A stretch of DNA of 64,000 nt. It comes from Pacificimonas sp036351775. Lineage in GTDB: Bacteria; Pseudomonadota; Alphaproteobacteria; Sphingomonadales; Sphingomonadaceae. Numbering within the stretch: the first letter of the stretch is position 1; every line of letters begins with the position of its first letter. The notes beneath the pieces are model-generated. The model ran no database searches. It was not told where the DNA came from and saw only the letters and a program-made list of their open reading frames with translations. Of the stretch, positions 33,830 through 41,888 are shown piece by piece. The stretch covers positions 1 to 64,000 of the forward strand of contig JAZBPX010000005.1 in assembly GCA_036351775.1 (NCBI GenBank). The letters run 5' to 3'. The translations under genes and the position numbers were made by a program.

Positions 33830-34665
33830 TGGACCCGGCGGAACATTCAGACTTCCATGTGATTTCGGCGAAGAAACGCCGCAGTCTTGCCAGTCTGTTC
33901 GAGATTCCCGCCTATGCCGATCTGCTACGGTTTCTCGTTCTGCGCAGTATCAAGGTCCGGTACGCGCAAAGCGTATTGGGGTTCGGCTGGGCCATTATCC
34001 AGCCGTTAATGCAGATGTTTGTGTTCACGATCATCTTTGGAACGCTGATCGGCGTGAAGTCGGATGGCGAAAATTACGCCGTGTTCGCATTCACCGCGCT
34101 GGTACCTTGGACTTACTTCTCGAACGCCCTGACACAGGCGACATCCAGCCTGACCGCCAACGCCAATCTTATCAGCAAGATCTATTTTCCCAGACTCATC
34201 CTGCCCCTGTCCGAGGTCAGCGCACGGCTGATCGATTTCCTGATCGGCATGGTCATGCTGTTCATCATGTTGCTGGTCTATGGTGTTGCCCCCTCGCCGG
34301 GCTGGCTGCTCGTTCCCGTTCTCGTGATCATCATGATCATGACGGCAGCGGGAGCGGCCTTCTGGCTCTCCGCGCTATCGGTGCAATATCGCGACGTGAA
34401 TTATGCCTCTACCTTCATGGTACAGATATTGATGTACGCAAGTCCGGTCGTCTACTCGGTCAATATCATCCCGGCAGACTATCAGCGCCTGTACGCGCTG
34501 AACCCGATGGTCGGCGTCATCGACGGGTTTCGATCGGCCCTGCTTGGCAGCGCTCCACATAGACTGGACCTCATCGCCATCGGTGCCGTTGTTTCTCTCA
34601 TTCTATTTGTCAGCGGCGCTATTTATTTCCAGCGTCGTCAGCATATCTTCGCGGACGTCGGCTAA
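33826..34665 (+). CDS. wzm: Polysaccharide ABC transporter, permease (Wzm/KpsM-type, ABC-2)
   Basis: A 279-residue inner-membrane protein with six predicted helices, from about residue 40 onward. The ABC-2 signature FLVLRSIKVRYAQSVLGFGW is followed by AIIQPLMQMFVFTIIFGTLI, and the block YFPRLILPLSEVSARLIDFL is typical for O-antigen/capsule exporters. The loop PVVYSVNIIPADYQRLYALN and the closing PMVGVIDGFRSALLG are also conserved. I take ATG 33826, which overlaps the preceding remnant's TGA (ATGATG), although an in-frame ATG at 33760 is possible. Its stop shares one base with the start of the ATPase gene. Confidence 0.92.
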   Translation: MMDPAEHSDFHVISAKKRRSLASLFEIPAYADLLRFLVLRSIKVRYAQSVLGFGWAIIQPLMQMFVFTIIFGTLIGVKSDGENYAVFAFTALVPWTYFSNALTQATSSLTANANLISKIYFPRLILPLSEVSARLIDFLIGMVMLFIMLLVYGVAPSPGWLLVPVLVIIMIMTAAGAAFWLSALSVQYRDVNYASTFMVQILMYASPVVYSVNIIPADYQRLYALNPMVGVIDGFRSALLGSAPHRLDLIAIGAVVSLILFVSGAIYFQRRQHIFADVG

Positions 34666-35957
34666 TGTCCGACCTCACCATCAGTACGCGCGGCCTGGGA
34701 AAGGCATATCGCATCGGCCGCGAGCGCGAGAAAAGCGATACGCTGCTGACGGCGTTCGGCCAGGGGCTGGCCGCGCCGTTCAGGAACTTTCGCAACCTGA
34801 CGGGGCTGAACACCTTCGATCAGGATGATGCGGCCGATGACCTGTTCTGGGCCCTGAAAGATGTCTCGTTCGACATTCATGCCGGCGAGACGGTCGGCTT
34901 CGTGGGTGCGAACGGCGCGGGGAAGTCGACCTTGCTGAAGGTGCTGTCGCGCATCACCGATCCGACCCGGGGCGAGGTGCGGCTCCGCGGACGGGTGTCG
35001 AGCCTCCTTGAAGTGGGCACCGGTTTTCACCCAGAACTGTCGGGCCGCGACAATATCATGATGAACGGCACGATCCTCGGCATGTCGCGCGAGGAGGTGC
35101 GAAGAAAATTCGATGAGATCGTCGCCTTTTCGGGCGTCGAGCAGTTTCTCGACACACCGATCAAGCGGTATTCGACCGGCATGAAAGTGCGCCTCGGCTT
35201 CTCCGTCGCAGCCCATCTGGAACCCGACATCATGATCGTCGACGAGGTTCTGGCCGTCGGCGACGCCGATTTCCAGAAACGCTGTCTGGGCAAGATGGAA
35301 GACGTCGCGAGCCGGGGACGCACGGTGCTGTTCGTCAGCCACAATATGGGCGCGGTCCAGAACCTGTGTTCGCGGTGCATGCTGCTGAAGGGTGGCCGCA
35401 TCGTCGAGGACGGAAATCCGGGCGACGTTATCCGCACCTATCTCTCGGCATACTCGACGGGGGCGGAAACCGGGTTTTCCGACGACAACGAACTGCGCGA
35501 AACGACAGGCCCGCTCCGCTTCACGGCTGGCCGAATGCTTGATGCGGCGGGCAATGAGATCCAGCGGCCGGTGTCGGGCGAGACGACCACGTTCGAGCTG
35601 GATGTGGAGAATAGCGGCGTGCCCATGGCTGCCCGCGTTCGGTTGATCTTCAAGGAGAAGGATGGAAACAACCTTTTCGCGCTGCATTCCGGCATGTCCG
35701 GAAAGATCATGACCGTGGGCGGCCGAAGCAAAATCGCGGTAACGCTGGATAGACTTCCGCTTCTTCCCGGAAGCTACCGGATCGGGGCCGCGATCATCTC
35801 GTCCGTGGACGGCGTGAGTGACCGGATACCCAACGCCTTCCTGTTTGATATCGAAGCCTCCACCTTTTTCCCGTCCGGCGATTATCCGCCCCGACGGCAT
35901 GGCGGTGTGTTGATGGACGGAGAGTGGACGGTGCATACGGAAACGAGCGCTAGATGA
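34665..35957 (+). CDS. wzt: Polysaccharide ABC transporter, ATP-binding protein with C-terminal Wzt domain
   Basis: A 430-residue ATPase that powers export of undecaprenyl-linked polysaccharide. Residues 1-250 form the nucleotide-binding domain: Walker A GANGAGKST (81-89), the signature YSTGMKVRLGF (about 166) and Walker B DIMIVDEVLAVGD (about 189). Residues about 265-430 form a beta-rich Wzt-type domain (SGETTTFELDVENSG and onward) that, in characterised O-antigen systems, recognises the modified non-reducing end of the glycan. This suggests a chain-terminating modification. Its stop overlaps the next start by ATGA. Confidence 0.93.
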   Translation: MSDLTISTRGLGKAYRIGREREKSDTLLTAFGQGLAAPFRNFRNLTGLNTFDQDDAADDLFWALKDVSFDIHAGETVGFVGANGAGKSTLLKVLSRITDPTRGEVRLRGRVSSLLEVGTGFHPELSGRDNIMMNGTILGMSREEVRRKFDEIVAFSGVEQFLDTPIKRYSTGMKVRLGFSVAAHLEPDIMIVDEVLAVGDADFQKRCLGKMEDVASRGRTVLFVSHNMGAVQNLCSRCMLLKGGRIVEDGNPGDVIRTYLSAYSTGAETGFSDDNELRETTGPLRFTAGRMLDAAGNEIQRPVSGETTTFELDVENSGVPMAARVRLIFKEKDGNNLFALHSGMSGKIMTVGGRSKIAVTLDRLPLLPGSYRIGAAIISSVDGVSDRIPNAFLFDIEASTFFPSGDYPPRRHGGVLMDGEWTVHTETSAR

Positions 35958-36217
35958 GGTCCACGCGCGCAAGGCGTATCGAGATCGCGGCCCGCCGCTA
36001 TCTCGCCAAAGCATTGGGAAAAACGCCGGTCCATATCCTCCATATCGGCAAAACCGGCGGCACGCCCATCGACCCTGTCGAAGCTCACCGAACGCCAGAC
36101 GATATGGATACGCGCCTCACCCCTGCGGCGCGCGCCAATATCCTGAACTGGTATGCCGATGATTACGCCCTGGTCATGGCGATTGACGCGTTGCGACAAA
36201 AACGCGGTCGGGCATGA
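35954..36217 (+). pseudogene. Sulfotransferase-family remnant with in-frame internal deletion
   Basis: An 87-codon frame. Residues 25-37 (PVHILHIGKTGGT) are the 5'-phosphosulfate-binding start of a P-loop sulfotransferase. Residues 53-77 (TRLTPAARANILNWYADDYA) look like the last helix of such proteins. The intervening 150-200 residues expected for the fold are absent, with the join near residue 38-45. The frame is intact and keeps four-base ATGA overlaps with both the Wzt gene and the next glycosyltransferase. An alternative is a genuine small protein, but the two ends fit one large family too well. Confidence 0.65.
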
Positions 36218-37260
36218 GCATCCCGGCCGTAAGCATCCTGATGTCCGTGCGCGACGGGGAACGGTTCTTGCCGTCCACGCTGGCGTCGCTGCGGGCGCAG
36301 ACGTTCGCCGACGTCGAATATGTCGTCATCGACGATGGCAGCACAGATCGAACGGGCCGCATTCTGGACAGGTTTGCGGACCGCCAGAAGAGGGTGACGC
36401 TGCTGCGAAACAAGGTGTCCCGCGGGCTCGCGGCCAGCCTTAATTTGGGGCTCCGCGAATGCCGTGCGAACCTCGTCGCGCGTGCCGATGCGGACGATAT
36501 CCACATGCCCTCGAGGCTGGCAAAGCAGGTCTCGTTCCTTGAGGGCAATGGCGATGCTGGACTGGTGTCGTGCGGCTTTCGCCGCATCGACGCCGCGGGA
36601 GAGGTGATCGACGTCGAAACCGCGATGACGGACCCGGACCTGATCGCGTTTGCCATGATGTTCGAGACGCCGATCCTGCATCCGGGCGCGATGTTCCGCA
36701 GGAAAGCGGTTCGCGAGATCGGCGGCTATGACGAAACGCTCTGGACGGCGCAGGACAGCGACTTGTGGCTGCGCCTGCGCGAGACGACCCGGCTGGCGAA
36801 CATTGCCGAGCCGCTGGTGGATTACCGCGTGCATGATGGCGGGATCGTCGCCCGTCGCGGAAAAAAGGGCGACCGTCTGAGCCACAAGGTCAAGCAGCGC
36901 GCGCTTTCGGAATATTGTGAGTGCGCGTTCGCCATCGATGAAGCGGCGGCGGCCGTCGAGATGATGCGCGGCTATCACAAGCTGACAAAGACGAACGTGG
37001 AGACGGGGCGCCGGATGTTGCGGCGGGTCCGGAAACGCGCGGCCGTCAAGGAACCGAAGGCGGTGCTGGGCTGGTTCGACGAACGCTATCGCCGCGGGCA
37101 CATCGCGCAGGCCCAATATCATGGCGGCAGCGATCCCGGCTTCGCGGCCCGCCTTGCCGCGCACGCCTTTCGGAAGCGTCCAGGTCTTTACACGGCGTCG
37201 CTGGCAAGCCGTCTGGGATGGAAATCGCTATCCGGGGGTGCACGGGACCGGACGCGTTAG
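36214..37260 (+). CDS. Glycosyltransferase family 2
   Basis: A 348-residue GT-A enzyme. The donor-binding start is AVSILMSVRDGERFLPSTLA, the DDGST motif lies at about residues 40-44 and the metal-binding DAD in LVARADADDIHMPSRL (about residues 88-103). The downstream LWTAQDSDLWLRLRE contains the presumed catalytic base region. The C-terminal 110 residues are basic and helical. It is cytoplasmic and probably adds a sugar to the ABC-exported glycan. Sugar specificity cannot be read. The next start codon follows its stop with no gap. Confidence 0.9.
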   Translation: MSIPAVSILMSVRDGERFLPSTLASLRAQTFADVEYVVIDDGSTDRTGRILDRFADRQKRVTLLRNKVSRGLAASLNLGLRECRANLVARADADDIHMPSRLAKQVSFLEGNGDAGLVSCGFRRIDAAGEVIDVETAMTDPDLIAFAMMFETPILHPGAMFRRKAVREIGGYDETLWTAQDSDLWLRLRETTRLANIAEPLVDYRVHDGGIVARRGKKGDRLSHKVKQRALSEYCECAFAIDEAAAAVEMMRGYHKLTKTNVETGRRMLRRVRKRAAVKEPKAVLGWFDERYRRGHIAQAQYHGGSDPGFAARLAAHAFRKRPGLYTASLASRLGWKSLSGGARDRTR

Positions 37261-38256
37261 ATGGCGCTGTTAAAACCCAGACGCTGGATAAGGCGGAAGC
37301 AGAGCCTGCCGCTATTTGCAGGCGAGGCCTCCCGAAGTCACAGGGACGTCCGTATGGCGCGGCTCCTGTTGCGGGGCATGGTCACCTATGCGCGCCACGC
37401 CGACCGAATTCCGCCGCCACCGCGATTTCTGCAATTCGCCGGTTTTCCGCGTTCTGGACATTCCCTGATCGGCAGCATTCTCAGCGCGAGCGAGAGGGTC
37501 TGCCTTTCTCACGAACTCGACGTGATGGGGCTCGTGGATGCGCGAATGCCCTACAGCGCCATTCGGGGCCTGATCCTCTCAAACGCGGCCGCCTTCGAAC
37601 GCAGCGGGCGGTGGTGGAACGGCCTTTCCTATGACCTCGGAACCGATCCGCTTGCCGCGCCGCAGCCCTTTGCAGTCATGGGGGACAAGAAGGGAGACTG
37701 GGCGGTGCGGCGCACGCTGAAGGACCCCGACCTTCTGGACATATTGCCCAAACTGATCCCCGCGCGGCACCAGTGGCTATTGGTAACCCGCAATCCGTTC
37801 GACAATATCGCCGTCATGTCGATGCGCCAGAACCGCCTGTACGACCGTTTGCGCATAGCCGCCAGCGATGCGTCGGATTTCCGCGCGCGGCTTCGCGGGG
37901 CCATGGCGGCCGGCGACGTTCCTGCCCATGCGGACGACCGGATGATCGCGGATTACGCTACGCTTTGCAGGGGTGTCGCGGCGATCCGCGCGCGCGTCAG
38001 CCCGGACGATTTTCTGCACGTTGAATATGGTTCGTTCACTCAGGATGCGGACCGCGGCGTGCCCGCTCTCTTCGATTTTGTCGGGATCGAACCGGCCGCC
38101 AACCTGCTGCGGGCGTGTATAGCCATTGTGCGCCCCGCGCGTTCCGCGCCGCGGGAGCTGATTGGCTGGTCTGCGGAGCAACGGGCAGCTGTCGAACGCA
38201 TCATTGCCAAGCACGACTTTCTATCCTGCTATACCGGCGGAGCTGACCATGCGTAA
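37261..38256 (+). CDS. Sulfotransferase-like P-loop protein
   Basis: A 331-residue protein. The 5'-phosphosulfate loop is FAGFPRSGHSLIGSILSASE (about residues 59-78), which fits PAPS-dependent sulfotransferases. The 3'-phosphate-binding region is likely LLVTRNPFDNIAVMSMRQNR (about residues 174-193), where R and S side chains usually contact PAPS. The C-terminal 100 residues are helical. It lies among glycosyltransferases and so may sulfate the polymer. PAPS use is inferred from the fold alone. Its end overlaps the next gene by eight bases. Confidence 0.8.
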   Translation: MALLKPRRWIRRKQSLPLFAGEASRSHRDVRMARLLLRGMVTYARHADRIPPPPRFLQFAGFPRSGHSLIGSILSASERVCLSHELDVMGLVDARMPYSAIRGLILSNAAAFERSGRWWNGLSYDLGTDPLAAPQPFAVMGDKKGDWAVRRTLKDPDLLDILPKLIPARHQWLLVTRNPFDNIAVMSMRQNRLYDRLRIAASDASDFRARLRGAMAAGDVPAHADDRMIADYATLCRGVAAIRARVSPDDFLHVEYGSFTQDADRGVPALFDFVGIEPAANLLRACIAIVRPARSAPRELIGWSAEQRAAVERIIAKHDFLSCYTGGADHA

Positions 38257-39163
38257 CGTGCACCTGATCAGCTGCGTGGGTGTTGCGCATGATTTGCCGC
38301 TGCTGCCGCATTTTCTGAAACATTATCTCGGATTAGGCGTCCTTCCCGAAAATATTCACATCATCATCAATGCCGCCGAGCCCGGGCACCATGGACTGGC
38401 GGCGGCTGAAGATATCGCGGCTGCAAATGGCATTCGCGCACCCCGGCGCTGGATCGCGCCCTATACAAGTAACGACATGTGGGAGCAGCGCAGACAGACG
38501 CAGGCAGACGCGGCGAACAGGGATGACTGGGTGATCTCTGCCGATGTCGACGAACTGCACGAATATCCTGCGCGCCTGCCAAGCATCCTGTCGTACATGG
38601 AGCGGGGGGGATCGAACTGCGCGCAGGGCGTCTTCATCGACCGCCTGGCTCCCGATGGCGCGCTCGCCCCGGTCGCAGCCGATCCCTCTCTGTTTGCGCA
38701 ATATCCGGTAAAGGCAGACGTGGCCTGCACCGTAAGGCGTGGGGAGGAGGGTGCCTATTGGCACGGGACGGTAAAGCTGATGCTGTACCGCGCGATGCTT
38801 TCGCCCCGTCTTGGCGGGCACCGGGCTGAAACGGAGAATGCGGATGTCAGGAGTATTTACGGGGCCAACCTGTCTTCCTTTCGTGGAATGACCCGCGCCG
38901 CCATACGCTTCGGCATCCCCTTCCGCGTGCATCACTTCAAGTGGACCGCCGCGCTGAAGCGGGCGGTCAGGCAGCGTTTCGAGACGAAGGGCGCGAGCGA
39001 GGTGGGCAGCCGCTACGGTCGCAACCTGCTCGGATTTATCGGGGACGAAGACCATGTCGATCTGGCTGCGGTTCCGATCATGTCCCGTGACTACGCCTCT
39101 CTGATGCCGTGGCGGCTGCGCATCGCCGCCATGCGGCGCTTCTCGAGCAGGATGACGGCCTGA
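38249..39163 (+). CDS. Probable glycosyltransferase (GT-A, GT2/GT92-like)
   Basis: A 304-residue protein starting MRNVHLISCVGVAHDLPLLP. The N-terminal pattern (short strand, then 'HFLKHYLGLGV' helix, then NIHIIINAAEPG) and DWVISADVDELHEYPARLPS, with a DxD-like DVDE at about residues 96-99, match glycosyltransferases that act on 'family 92-like' folds. A conserved tail WTAALKRAVRQRFE with SRYGRNLLGFI follows. Acceptor and sugar are unknown. I chose ATG 38249 over the frame's earlier ATG because the extra residues shadow the sulfotransferase gene. Confidence 0.72.
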   Translation: MRNVHLISCVGVAHDLPLLPHFLKHYLGLGVLPENIHIIINAAEPGHHGLAAAEDIAAANGIRAPRRWIAPYTSNDMWEQRRQTQADAANRDDWVISADVDELHEYPARLPSILSYMERGGSNCAQGVFIDRLAPDGALAPVAADPSLFAQYPVKADVACTVRRGEEGAYWHGTVKLMLYRAMLSPRLGGHRAETENADVRSIYGANLSSFRGMTRAAIRFGIPFRVHHFKWTAALKRAVRQRFETKGASEVGSRYGRNLLGFIGDEDHVDLAAVPIMSRDYASLMPWRLRIAAMRRFSSRMTA

Positions 39164-40353
39164 TGAGCGAATTCGGCCTATGGACAAGGCGGCAGCTGAC
39201 GATGGGCACCGCAGAGTGCCGATTCCACGCGCACGCCTATTACGACATTCCGGTGATGGACGAGGCGGCCCGCTTTGTGATTGGCCATCAGGTGCGATTC
39301 CAGGGCCGTCAGCCGACGGTGACGGATGATATCGAAATCGGGATCGTCGACATGGAGGCCGGGGCGGAGTGGCAACCGCTCGGCAGAACAAGCGCCTGGA
39401 GCTGGCAGCAGGGCGCGATGAGCCAGTTCCTTCCCGCGCAACCTGCAACGAAGCCGCGCGCGGCCTGGAATATCAGGCGATCGGACAATGAATTCGGCGC
39501 GCGGATCTATGACCTTTCCCGTGACGACGTTCAGGATCTGGACGTGCCCCTCTACGCGGTTGCGCCGTGCGGCACGGCCGCGCTGTCGCTCGACATGAGC
39601 CGCCTGAACACGCTGCGACCGGGTTACGGCTATGCAAATAGTTCAGACCGGTCCTTGCGGCGCAAACCGCATGACGAGGGGGTCCGCCACGTCGATCTCG
39701 GCAGCGGCAAGACCAGCCTGATCCTGCCCCTTGCGCGGGCCGTCGACATACTGATGCGGCATCTACCGCTGAAGGCGCGGGCGAAGCACCTTCTGAAACG
39801 CTATCACTACTGGTTCAACCATGCGAAAATCTCGCCGGACGGACGCCGCTTCACCGTCAAGCTGCGCTGGCGGAACATCGGCAAGCCCTGGAGCGATAAG
39901 CAGGGCGTGAGCCTGACGGCGGGTATGGACGGTTCCGACGTGCGCCTGCTCGCACCCGCGACATCGCATGTGATCTGGCAGAATGAGCGGCAGCTCTACT
40001 TCTGGCAGAGCGGCGGTCTGTTCCTTTATAAAGACACCGCGCCGAAGGGTACGAAGGTCGAGCAGGTCGCCCCCGAACTGATCACCACGAACGTGCATAT
40101 TCGCCACATGCCCGCCAAGCCGCACCTGTTCGTTTTCGACACGCCCTACCGCGAAGATATCGATGTTCTGCTGCTGGACAGGCGCACGGGAAGGCATGAA
40201 CAGATCGCCGCGTTTACAGGACATCGTCCGAAAACAGGTCCCTTCCGCTGCGATCTTCACCCCTGTCCAAGCGTATCCGGCGAGCGCATCATCGTAACAT
40301 CGCTGGAGGACGGCGGGCGGCAAATTTACCTTCTCGAACTTCAAAAAGGCTGA
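39163..40353 (+). CDS. Uncharacterised probable beta-propeller protein in polysaccharide cluster
   Basis: A 396-residue protein with no signal peptide or membrane helix. Blade-like repeats are visible: ISPDGRRFTVKLRWRNIG (around residue 223), HVIWQNERQLYFWQSGGLFL (around 268) and a C-terminal DLHPCPSVSGERIIVTSLED. The segment GRTSAWSWQQGAMSQFLPAQ near residue 75 recalls WD/TolB-like or oligogalacturonide-lyase-like propellers found in capsule loci. No catalytic residues can be named. The ATG overlaps the previous TGA by one base (TGATG). Its stop is 12 bases from the 3' end of the convergent tRNA-Leu gene. Confidence 0.6.
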   Translation: MSEFGLWTRRQLTMGTAECRFHAHAYYDIPVMDEAARFVIGHQVRFQGRQPTVTDDIEIGIVDMEAGAEWQPLGRTSAWSWQQGAMSQFLPAQPATKPRAAWNIRRSDNEFGARIYDLSRDDVQDLDVPLYAVAPCGTAALSLDMSRLNTLRPGYGYANSSDRSLRRKPHDEGVRHVDLGSGKTSLILPLARAVDILMRHLPLKARAKHLLKRYHYWFNHAKISPDGRRFTVKLRWRNIGKPWSDKQGVSLTAGMDGSDVRLLAPATSHVIWQNERQLYFWQSGGLFLYKDTAPKGTKVEQVAPELITTNVHIRHMPAKPHLFVFDTPYREDIDVLLLDRRTGRHEQIAAFTGHRPKTGPFRCDLHPCPSVSGERIIVTSLEDGGRQIYLLELQKG

Positions 40354-40365
40354 GAAAGGCGGAAT

Positions 40366-40693
40366 TGGTGCGGACGGCGGGACTTGAACCCGCACGATCA
40401 TATGATCGAGAGATTTTCTTACCAGCTACGGTTTTCACCGCCGACGCACCGGCGCCGTTTGTGGTCTGGACTATCCCTTCACCATCGCAGGTCTCCCTGC
40501 CTTAGGTGCTGCCCGTCTAGTCTCTACACCTTCCACTCAAGATCATGCCTTGAGCAGCTTGGCTCGGGATTGGCATGGCTTAATCCTCGCCGTCAGCTTT
40601 CCCCGAATTTGAGCAGTTCTACTCCCGGCGTTTCCACCGGGGCACTCAAACATGGCTTAAGTCTCTTGTGTCTACCGATTCCACCACGTCCGC
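40366..40693 (-). tRNA. tRNA-Leu(UAA), interrupted by a group I intron
   Basis: On the minus strand the 5' exon is 40693-40659 (35 nt, acceptor GCGGACG, D-arm GTGGAATCGGTAGACAC, anticodon stem AGAGA, loop start CTT). The 3' exon is 40417-40366 (52 nt, loop AAAA, stem TCTCT, long variable arm GATCATATGATC, T-arm GCGGGTTCAAGTCCCGC, acceptor CGTCCGC, encoded ACCA). Joined, they give a perfect 87-nt class II tRNA with loop CTTAAAA and anticodon UAA. The intron falls between U34 and A35, the known insertion site of cyanobacterial and plastid tRNA-Leu introns. All stems pair fully, so it looks functional. Confidence 0.93.
40418..40658 (-). ncRNA. Group I self-splicing intron (IC3-like) in tRNA-Leu(UAA)
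   Basis: A 241-nt intron read on the minus strand. It follows the exon U at 40659 and ends in G at 40418 (omega-G). P1 is formed by exon ACUU (40662-40659) with internal-guide GAGU (40647-40644), which gives the required U-G pair at the splice site. The core shows AATCCCGAGCCAAGC (P4-P6 side) and GTAGAGACTAGACGGGC. P7 pairs GACTA (40522-40518) with TAGTC (40473-40469) inside GGGATAGTCCAGACC. These match the subgroup IC3 core. No homing-endonuclease frame is present; a plus-strand frame across it is chance. Confidence 0.92.
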
Positions 40694-40856
40694 ATTCCGG
40701 TTTGGGTTTCCCACAGCCGGGAGCCGATGACCAGCACCTGTCGCACCGCCTGTCACCCCTGGCTTCTGTATGGCACCCAGATCAATCCTGCAAAGTCGCT
40801 CCTCCTCATACGCCCCGTTATCAGACTGAAACCTTGGAGCAGATTTCTCGCCCGGT

Positions 40857-40921
40857 AACCCGACCTTGCTAAACAAAGGGATTTTAAGTCCCCTTTCGTC
40901 TACCAATTCCGCCACGTGGGC
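40857..40921 (-). pseudogene. tRNA-Leu(UAA) relic, truncated in the T-loop
   Basis: From 40921 on the minus strand: acceptor GCCCACG, D-arm GCGGAATTGGTAGACG, anticodon arm GGGGA-CTTAAAA-TCCCT (anticodon UAA, no intron), short variable arm TTGTTTAGCAA and T-stem start TCGGGTT. Identity stops after T54-T55. The rest of the T-arm, the 3' acceptor strand CGTGGGC and CCA are not found in the following 160 bases. It cannot fold as a complete tRNA. The region between it and the intact tRNA (40694-40856) shows nothing recognisable, and 40922-41056 holds only the leader of the DUF1206 gene. Confidence 0.8.
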
Positions 40922-41056
40922 ACATGGGGGATGTGCGTTTCCAGGCTGCGCGCTCATGAATGGGAGCGCTCGGGATCGCGCTGAGGGCCGGCAGAGGGAA
41001 CCGGCCCGCCCCTTCTTGCGCTTTGTTAAACGGGTGCATGGAGGACGAGGGACGAT

Positions 41057-41869
41057 ATGGAACGGATCGCTAAATTACAGACATTCGCACGGATCGGGTT
41101 TCTGGCGCGCGGGGTGGTCTACATTCTTCTTGGCTATTTCGCGCTGACGGCGTTCGGATCGCAGGGGACCACGGACATATTGGGTGCGATCAAGGGCGCG
41201 CCGCTCGGCACGGTGCTGCTGGTGCTCGTCGGGATCGGCCTGCTCGGCTACGGCGTTTACCGGCTGTACGGCGCGGCGCTCGGCATTGATGCGCCTGGAA
41301 CGGGCGCGAAGGCAACGGCAAAGCGCATCGGCCATGCAGCGAGCGGCGTCGCGCACCTCGTCCTCGGCTTTATTGCGCTGAGAGGCGCGTTTACCAGCGG
41401 CAGCCCGGGCGGCAGCAGCGGAGCAGGTAGCGGGGGCAGCGGTGGCGGTACAACCGGACAGGCAGCGGGCATGGTCACCGACTGGCCGGGCGGAGAAATC
41501 CTTCTCTGGCTGATCGGGATCGGCTTCCTGCTGGGCGCGGTGGCGCAGGCAAAGAAGGCAATCACGGCGAATTTCATGTACCAGCTGGATGCCGATGTTC
41601 CCGGCTTTGCCGAGCCCGTCGGCCGTGCTGGCTACGGGGCGCGGGCGGTGATCTTCGTCATCATCGGCTGGACCATCGTGCAGGCGATGATGGCGGGCAA
41701 TCCAGAGGCTGTCGGCGGCATCGGCCAGGCGCTGCAGACGCTGCAGGGCACCGGCTGGCTGTTCACCGTGGTGGCGATCGGCTTGATTCTTTTCGGTGTC
41801 TACTCGCTGATCATGGCGCGCTATCGCACCATCCGCGACGAGGACGTGATCGCGCGGCTGAAACGCTAA
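41057..41869 (+). CDS. DUF1206 domain-containing membrane protein
   Basis: A 270-residue protein with three repeats of a two-helix unit, at roughly residues 8-80, 90-180 and 195-262. Each begins with an ARxGFLARGVVY-like segment (ARIGFLARGVVYILLGYFAL; IGHAASGVAHLVLGFIAL; AGYGARAVIFVIIGWTIV). That is the DUF1206 architecture. A glycine/serine-rich linker (around residues 115-140) separates units 2 and 3. Function is unknown across the family. ATG 41057 is preceded by GAGGACGAGGGACG. Confidence 0.88.
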   Translation: MERIAKLQTFARIGFLARGVVYILLGYFALTAFGSQGTTDILGAIKGAPLGTVLLVLVGIGLLGYGVYRLYGAALGIDAPGTGAKATAKRIGHAASGVAHLVLGFIALRGAFTSGSPGGSSGAGSGGSGGGTTGQAAGMVTDWPGGEILLWLIGIGFLLGAVAQAKKAITANFMYQLDADVPGFAEPVGRAGYGARAVIFVIIGWTIVQAMMAGNPEAVGGIGQALQTLQGTGWLFTVVAIGLILFGVYSLIMARYRTIRDEDVIARLKR

Positions 41870-41888
41870 GGCCGCAGGCCGCCCTGCC

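Noticed and set aside
32878..40365. Genomic island integrated at the tRNA-Leu gene
   Set aside because: Position beside a tRNA and a scarred left border are suggestive, but I found no integrase and no copy of the tRNA 3' end at the left border to act as an att site.
40384..40872. 162-codon plus-strand frame across the tRNA region
   Set aside because: It runs antisense through the group I intron and both tRNA-Leu sequences, and its translation has no family features; RNA structure explains the sequence.
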